Source: Actinomycetes bacterium (GTDB lineage Bacteria > Actinomycetota > Acidimicrobiia > Acidimicrobiales > Poriferisodalaceae). From it: 36,128 nucleotides of DNA. Shown piece after piece: positions 34,460 through 36,128 of this stretch (its first letter is position 1; each line of letters starts with the position of its first letter). Both the position numbers and the translations under genes were made by a program. The stretch covers positions 1 through 36,128 of the forward strand of contig JAAETH010000260.1 of the NCBI GenBank assembly GCA_024228575.1, in the 5' to 3' direction. The notes below the pieces were generated by a model. The model searched no databases. It saw only the letters and a program-made list of their open reading frames with translations, and had not been told where the DNA came from.

Positions 34460-34479
34460 TTTAGAGCACCTTTAGAGTA
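34460..34479 (+). promoter_or_regulatory. Paired TTTAGAG sites downstream of the AlbA_2/HATPase gene
   Basis: TTTAGAG (34460-34466) and TTTAGAGTA (34471-34479) are direct repeats 11 bp apart, about one helical turn. The same word forms the palindrome in front of the regulator gene at 35952-35978. An ATG follows 4 bases later (34483), but the frame behind it is antisense to the regulator and is not accepted as a gene. Confidence 0.5.
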
Positions 34480-34530
34480 CGGATGAACATGCAGGTCGAA
34501 AGAAGTCCCAACTGTTTAGTGACATCAGCG

Positions 34531-35949
34531 TTATTCAGCGAGGATTGTCCAGTAGGCCCGCGGATCTTTGGGGCTGTTTCCAACCCAGGAGATGACTCCT
34601 GCCTCACGGAGAGCGTTCAGCTGGCGAATCACGACGGGGCGAGACCGTCCAGTCGCCTCCACCAGGTCACCAGTGCTCACCCTGCCGCCTTCACGTACGA
34701 AGCGCACCAGATCTCTTGAACCGGCGGGAAGGCGCGCCTCGAGCTCGCGATCGACAGCCGTAGAGGGAAGAGTCAATCGAACGCTTCCCGATGTCTGCTG
34801 GTACTCGGGGTCTGCTAGTCCCGCTAGGCGCATTTCCTCGAACATCCGTCTGACGCCCTCACCGAGTTCCTGGCCGAAGGCGAGGTCTGCACAGACTCGG
34901 GCTATCCGCGGGTTGCGAGCGAAGCGGGTGATGTGAAGCGGATCCGTCAAGTCGGCGATCCCGGGGAACCGCCCGGGGCTTTCCACTTCGATGCGGTCGT
35001 CGAAGATCTCGACCCTGATGTGGTCACCTCCGACGCTGTAGGAGCGGTGCACCACGCCGTTCACGATGGCCTCGAGCCATGCGTCTTGGGGCACGAGACC
35101 GATCGATTCGAATCGTCCACTGCGGCCAAGCGCCTTACGTTTCGGCGTCTGCTCGATCATCTCATTGCGAGCGGCGCGCAGCTGATGGGGAATAGGACCG
35201 TCAATGCGGGAATCGTGCAACAGCTGCTGCCGCGCGCCGGTGCCCCGCTCAGTTCCACGGTACCGAAGGACCCGAACACTCGCCTCAGGAAACCATCGTT
35301 GGGGTTCGACGCCGAAGAGCAGCACGGCCGCCGCCGTGAGTGCTCCATCAGGCTTCGCCAAGCCTCTCGCCACCAGGAGCCGCTTCGGGTCTGGGTGATT
35401 GACAGCAATCGCGTATGAGGTGAGAAGCGCGCCATCGAGATCGTCGAATGCAGCGTCGTGTATGACAGTGCTCTCGAATGTAGATTGCCCCTTGTCGTAG
35501 AGGAGTTCCTGGCGTTGGGCAAAGGTCAAACGCCTGTTCTCGTCACCGACACGCAAGAAGACCTCGTCCTTCTTGTTCGTGTGGACCTGACCGCTGGTCT
35601 CGACGTCTACGACGACGAGCTCATCGATTTGACCATCGCTGTTCACGCACTCAACGGGTCTCGTTCTGCATGGGACCGTCGGCGTTGTGAAGTCGAGCGC
35701 AGCCTGCTGCCAGCTCGCCAGTTGTCCCTTCTTCGTCTTCGTGACGCCCTCTACTTTGCCGTCCCACAGGCCGACGACAACAGTGCCCCCCTCGGCGTTC
35801 GCGAAACCGATCAGGCAGTCGGCGAGGTCCTTGGCCGCAACCCTTGGACTCTTTCGATCGAACCACTGGTCCTCGGCAAGCTCTAGGAGCGCGCTCCCTC
35901 GTTCTTCGGCTGGCAACGCCAGCGCCTGCTCGGCGGCAACGGTAGACAT
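34531..35949 (-). CDS. AlbA_2 / HATPase / winged-helix transcriptional regulator (472 aa)
   Basis: Likely DNA-binding regulator. The N-terminal AlbA_2 domain (about 20-140) has EDQWFDRKSPRV, LADCLIGFANAEGGTVVVGLWDG and EVFLRVGDENRRLT. The middle region holds a RecG-type HATPase (HATPase_c_4-like): WLEAIVNGVVHRSY (N-box) and FDDRIEVESPGRFPG. The C-terminal ~65 residues form a winged helix: GRVSTGDLVEATGRSRPVVIRQLN then LREAGVI. The ATG at 35949 has no ribosome site but follows a palindrome with a -10-like box, suggesting a leaderless, self-regulated transcript. It lies 44 bp downstream of the integrase on the same strand. Confidence 0.87.
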   Translation of the reverse strand: MSTVAAEQALALPAEERGSALLELAEDQWFDRKSPRVAAKDLADCLIGFANAEGGTVVVGLWDGKVEGVTKTKKGQLASWQQAALDFTTPTVPCRTRPVECVNSDGQIDELVVVDVETSGQVHTNKKDEVFLRVGDENRRLTFAQRQELLYDKGQSTFESTVIHDAAFDDLDGALLTSYAIAVNHPDPKRLLVARGLAKPDGALTAAAVLLFGVEPQRWFPEASVRVLRYRGTERGTGARQQLLHDSRIDGPIPHQLRAARNEMIEQTPKRKALGRSGRFESIGLVPQDAWLEAIVNGVVHRSYSVGGDHIRVEIFDDRIEVESPGRFPGIADLTDPLHITRFARNPRIARVCADLAFGQELGEGVRRMFEEMRLAGLADPEYQQTSGSVRLTLPSTAVDRELEARLPAGSRDLVRFVREGGRVSTGDLVEATGRSRPVVIRQLNALREAGVISWVGNSPKDPRAYWTILAE

Positions 35950-35951
35950 TC

Positions 35952-35978
35952 AATTACTCTAAACCATTTAGAGTAATT
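35952..35978 (-). promoter_or_regulatory. Perfect 12-bp inverted-repeat operator at the regulator start
   Basis: AATTACTCTAAA (35952-35963) and TTTAGAGTAATT (35967-35978) are separated by CCA. On the minus strand TAGAGT lies 6 bases before the ATG at 35949 and could be the -10 box of a leaderless promoter, so a protein bound to the palindrome would block transcription. The regulator beside it is the obvious candidate binder. Confidence 0.8.
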
Positions 35979-35993
35979 GCGAGCTCGCTCACG

Positions 35994-36128
35994 TCACTGA
36001 GCGTCGGCGACGCTCGACAGCAGTTCGTCCCATGCCTCGGCGGCGTGGGGGAGGCTCGGTCGGACGCTGTGGCGATAGCCCTCGGCAGTACGGGCATCGC
36101 CGTGCCCGGCGAGGTCGGCGACCTTGAC
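35994..36128 (-). CDS. Tyrosine recombinase/integrase, C-terminal end only
   Basis: This frame is too short for an ordinary ORF list and runs off the right edge. It reads KVADLAGHGDARTAEGYRH, then SVRPSLPHAAEAWDELLSS. The LAGH pattern with TAEGYRH 7-8 residues later matches the box II end of phage-type integrases: the H of GH is the last catalytic His and the Y of EGYRH the nucleophile. It stops at 35994, 44 bp before the regulator start. Its N-terminal and core domains lie outside the window. Position and direction suit the integrase of the island whose other end is the tRNA-Ala fragment. Confidence 0.85.
   Translation of the reverse strand, partial: VKVADLAGHGDARTAEGYRHSVRPSLPHAAEAWDELLSSVADAQ

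Noticed and set aside
34483-34719. 78-aa plus-strand frame after the TTTAGAG sites
   Set aside because: Antisense to the regulator's winged-helix region, no family and no coding bias. Kept only as a possible antisense transcript start.

Overview
The window is high-GC DNA from an actinobacterium. The main evidence is the block at 10051-18186, which carries crgA, pknB, pbpA, rodA, pstP, fhaB and fhaA on the minus strand with a tRNA-Leu beside fhaA. This is the cell-wall growth and Ser/Thr phosphorylation cluster found near the origin in many Actinobacteria. I suspect a deep-branching lineage such as Acidimicrobiia, but that is inference only.

Layout. 1-4637: the end of a prephenate dehydratase, a nitroreductase coupled to a ClC-type chloride transporter, and a metallo-beta-lactamase-fold hydrolase coupled to a rhodanese (probably sulfane-sulfur handling). 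4641-7131: an MscS-family channel, an ECF sigma/anti-sigma pair, and a divergent TM-helix channel-like protein, which looks like an envelope or osmotic stress unit. 7256-9756: a DUF2520 dehydrogenase-like protein coupled to panC, then two small poorly known genes. 9757-10050: a gene-free stretch with a cluster of DnaA-box-like 9-mers. 10051-18387: the kinase/PBP/SEDS operon and tRNA-Leu(CAG), interrupted before pstP by a 51-bp tandem repeat. 18444-26157: an MFS exporter, a secreted coiled-coil VanY-type peptidase, a three-gene flavoprotein operon, an acyl-CoA dehydrogenase and a universal stress protein. 26932-29526: a large membrane-anchored protein with BNR-like repeats. 29622-29891: a decayed IS3 orfA.

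From about 30030 to the right edge the sequence reads as an integrated mobile island. Its left end is the 3' half of a tRNA-Ala(UGC), cut in the anticodon stem, with the tRNA's own terminator-like hairpin outside it. At the right edge is the C-terminus of a tyrosine recombinase, with the catalytic tyrosine visible. In between lie an IS630 copy (13-bp inverted ends, TA target duplication, frameshifted transposase), an unrecognised 388-aa protein, a truncated DUF4357 gene overlapping an AlbA_2-domain gene, and an AlbA_2/HATPase/winged-helix regulator. The regulator's start is preceded by a perfect 12-bp inverted repeat that overlaps a putative -10 box, and a related site lies past its stop. This cargo, with its own probable autoregulator, is the best candidate here for an undescribed (possibly defence-type) system. 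Its function is not demonstrated by sequence alone.

Many neighbouring genes overlap by ATGA, GTGA or TGATG, so translational coupling is common and helped to fix several start codons.
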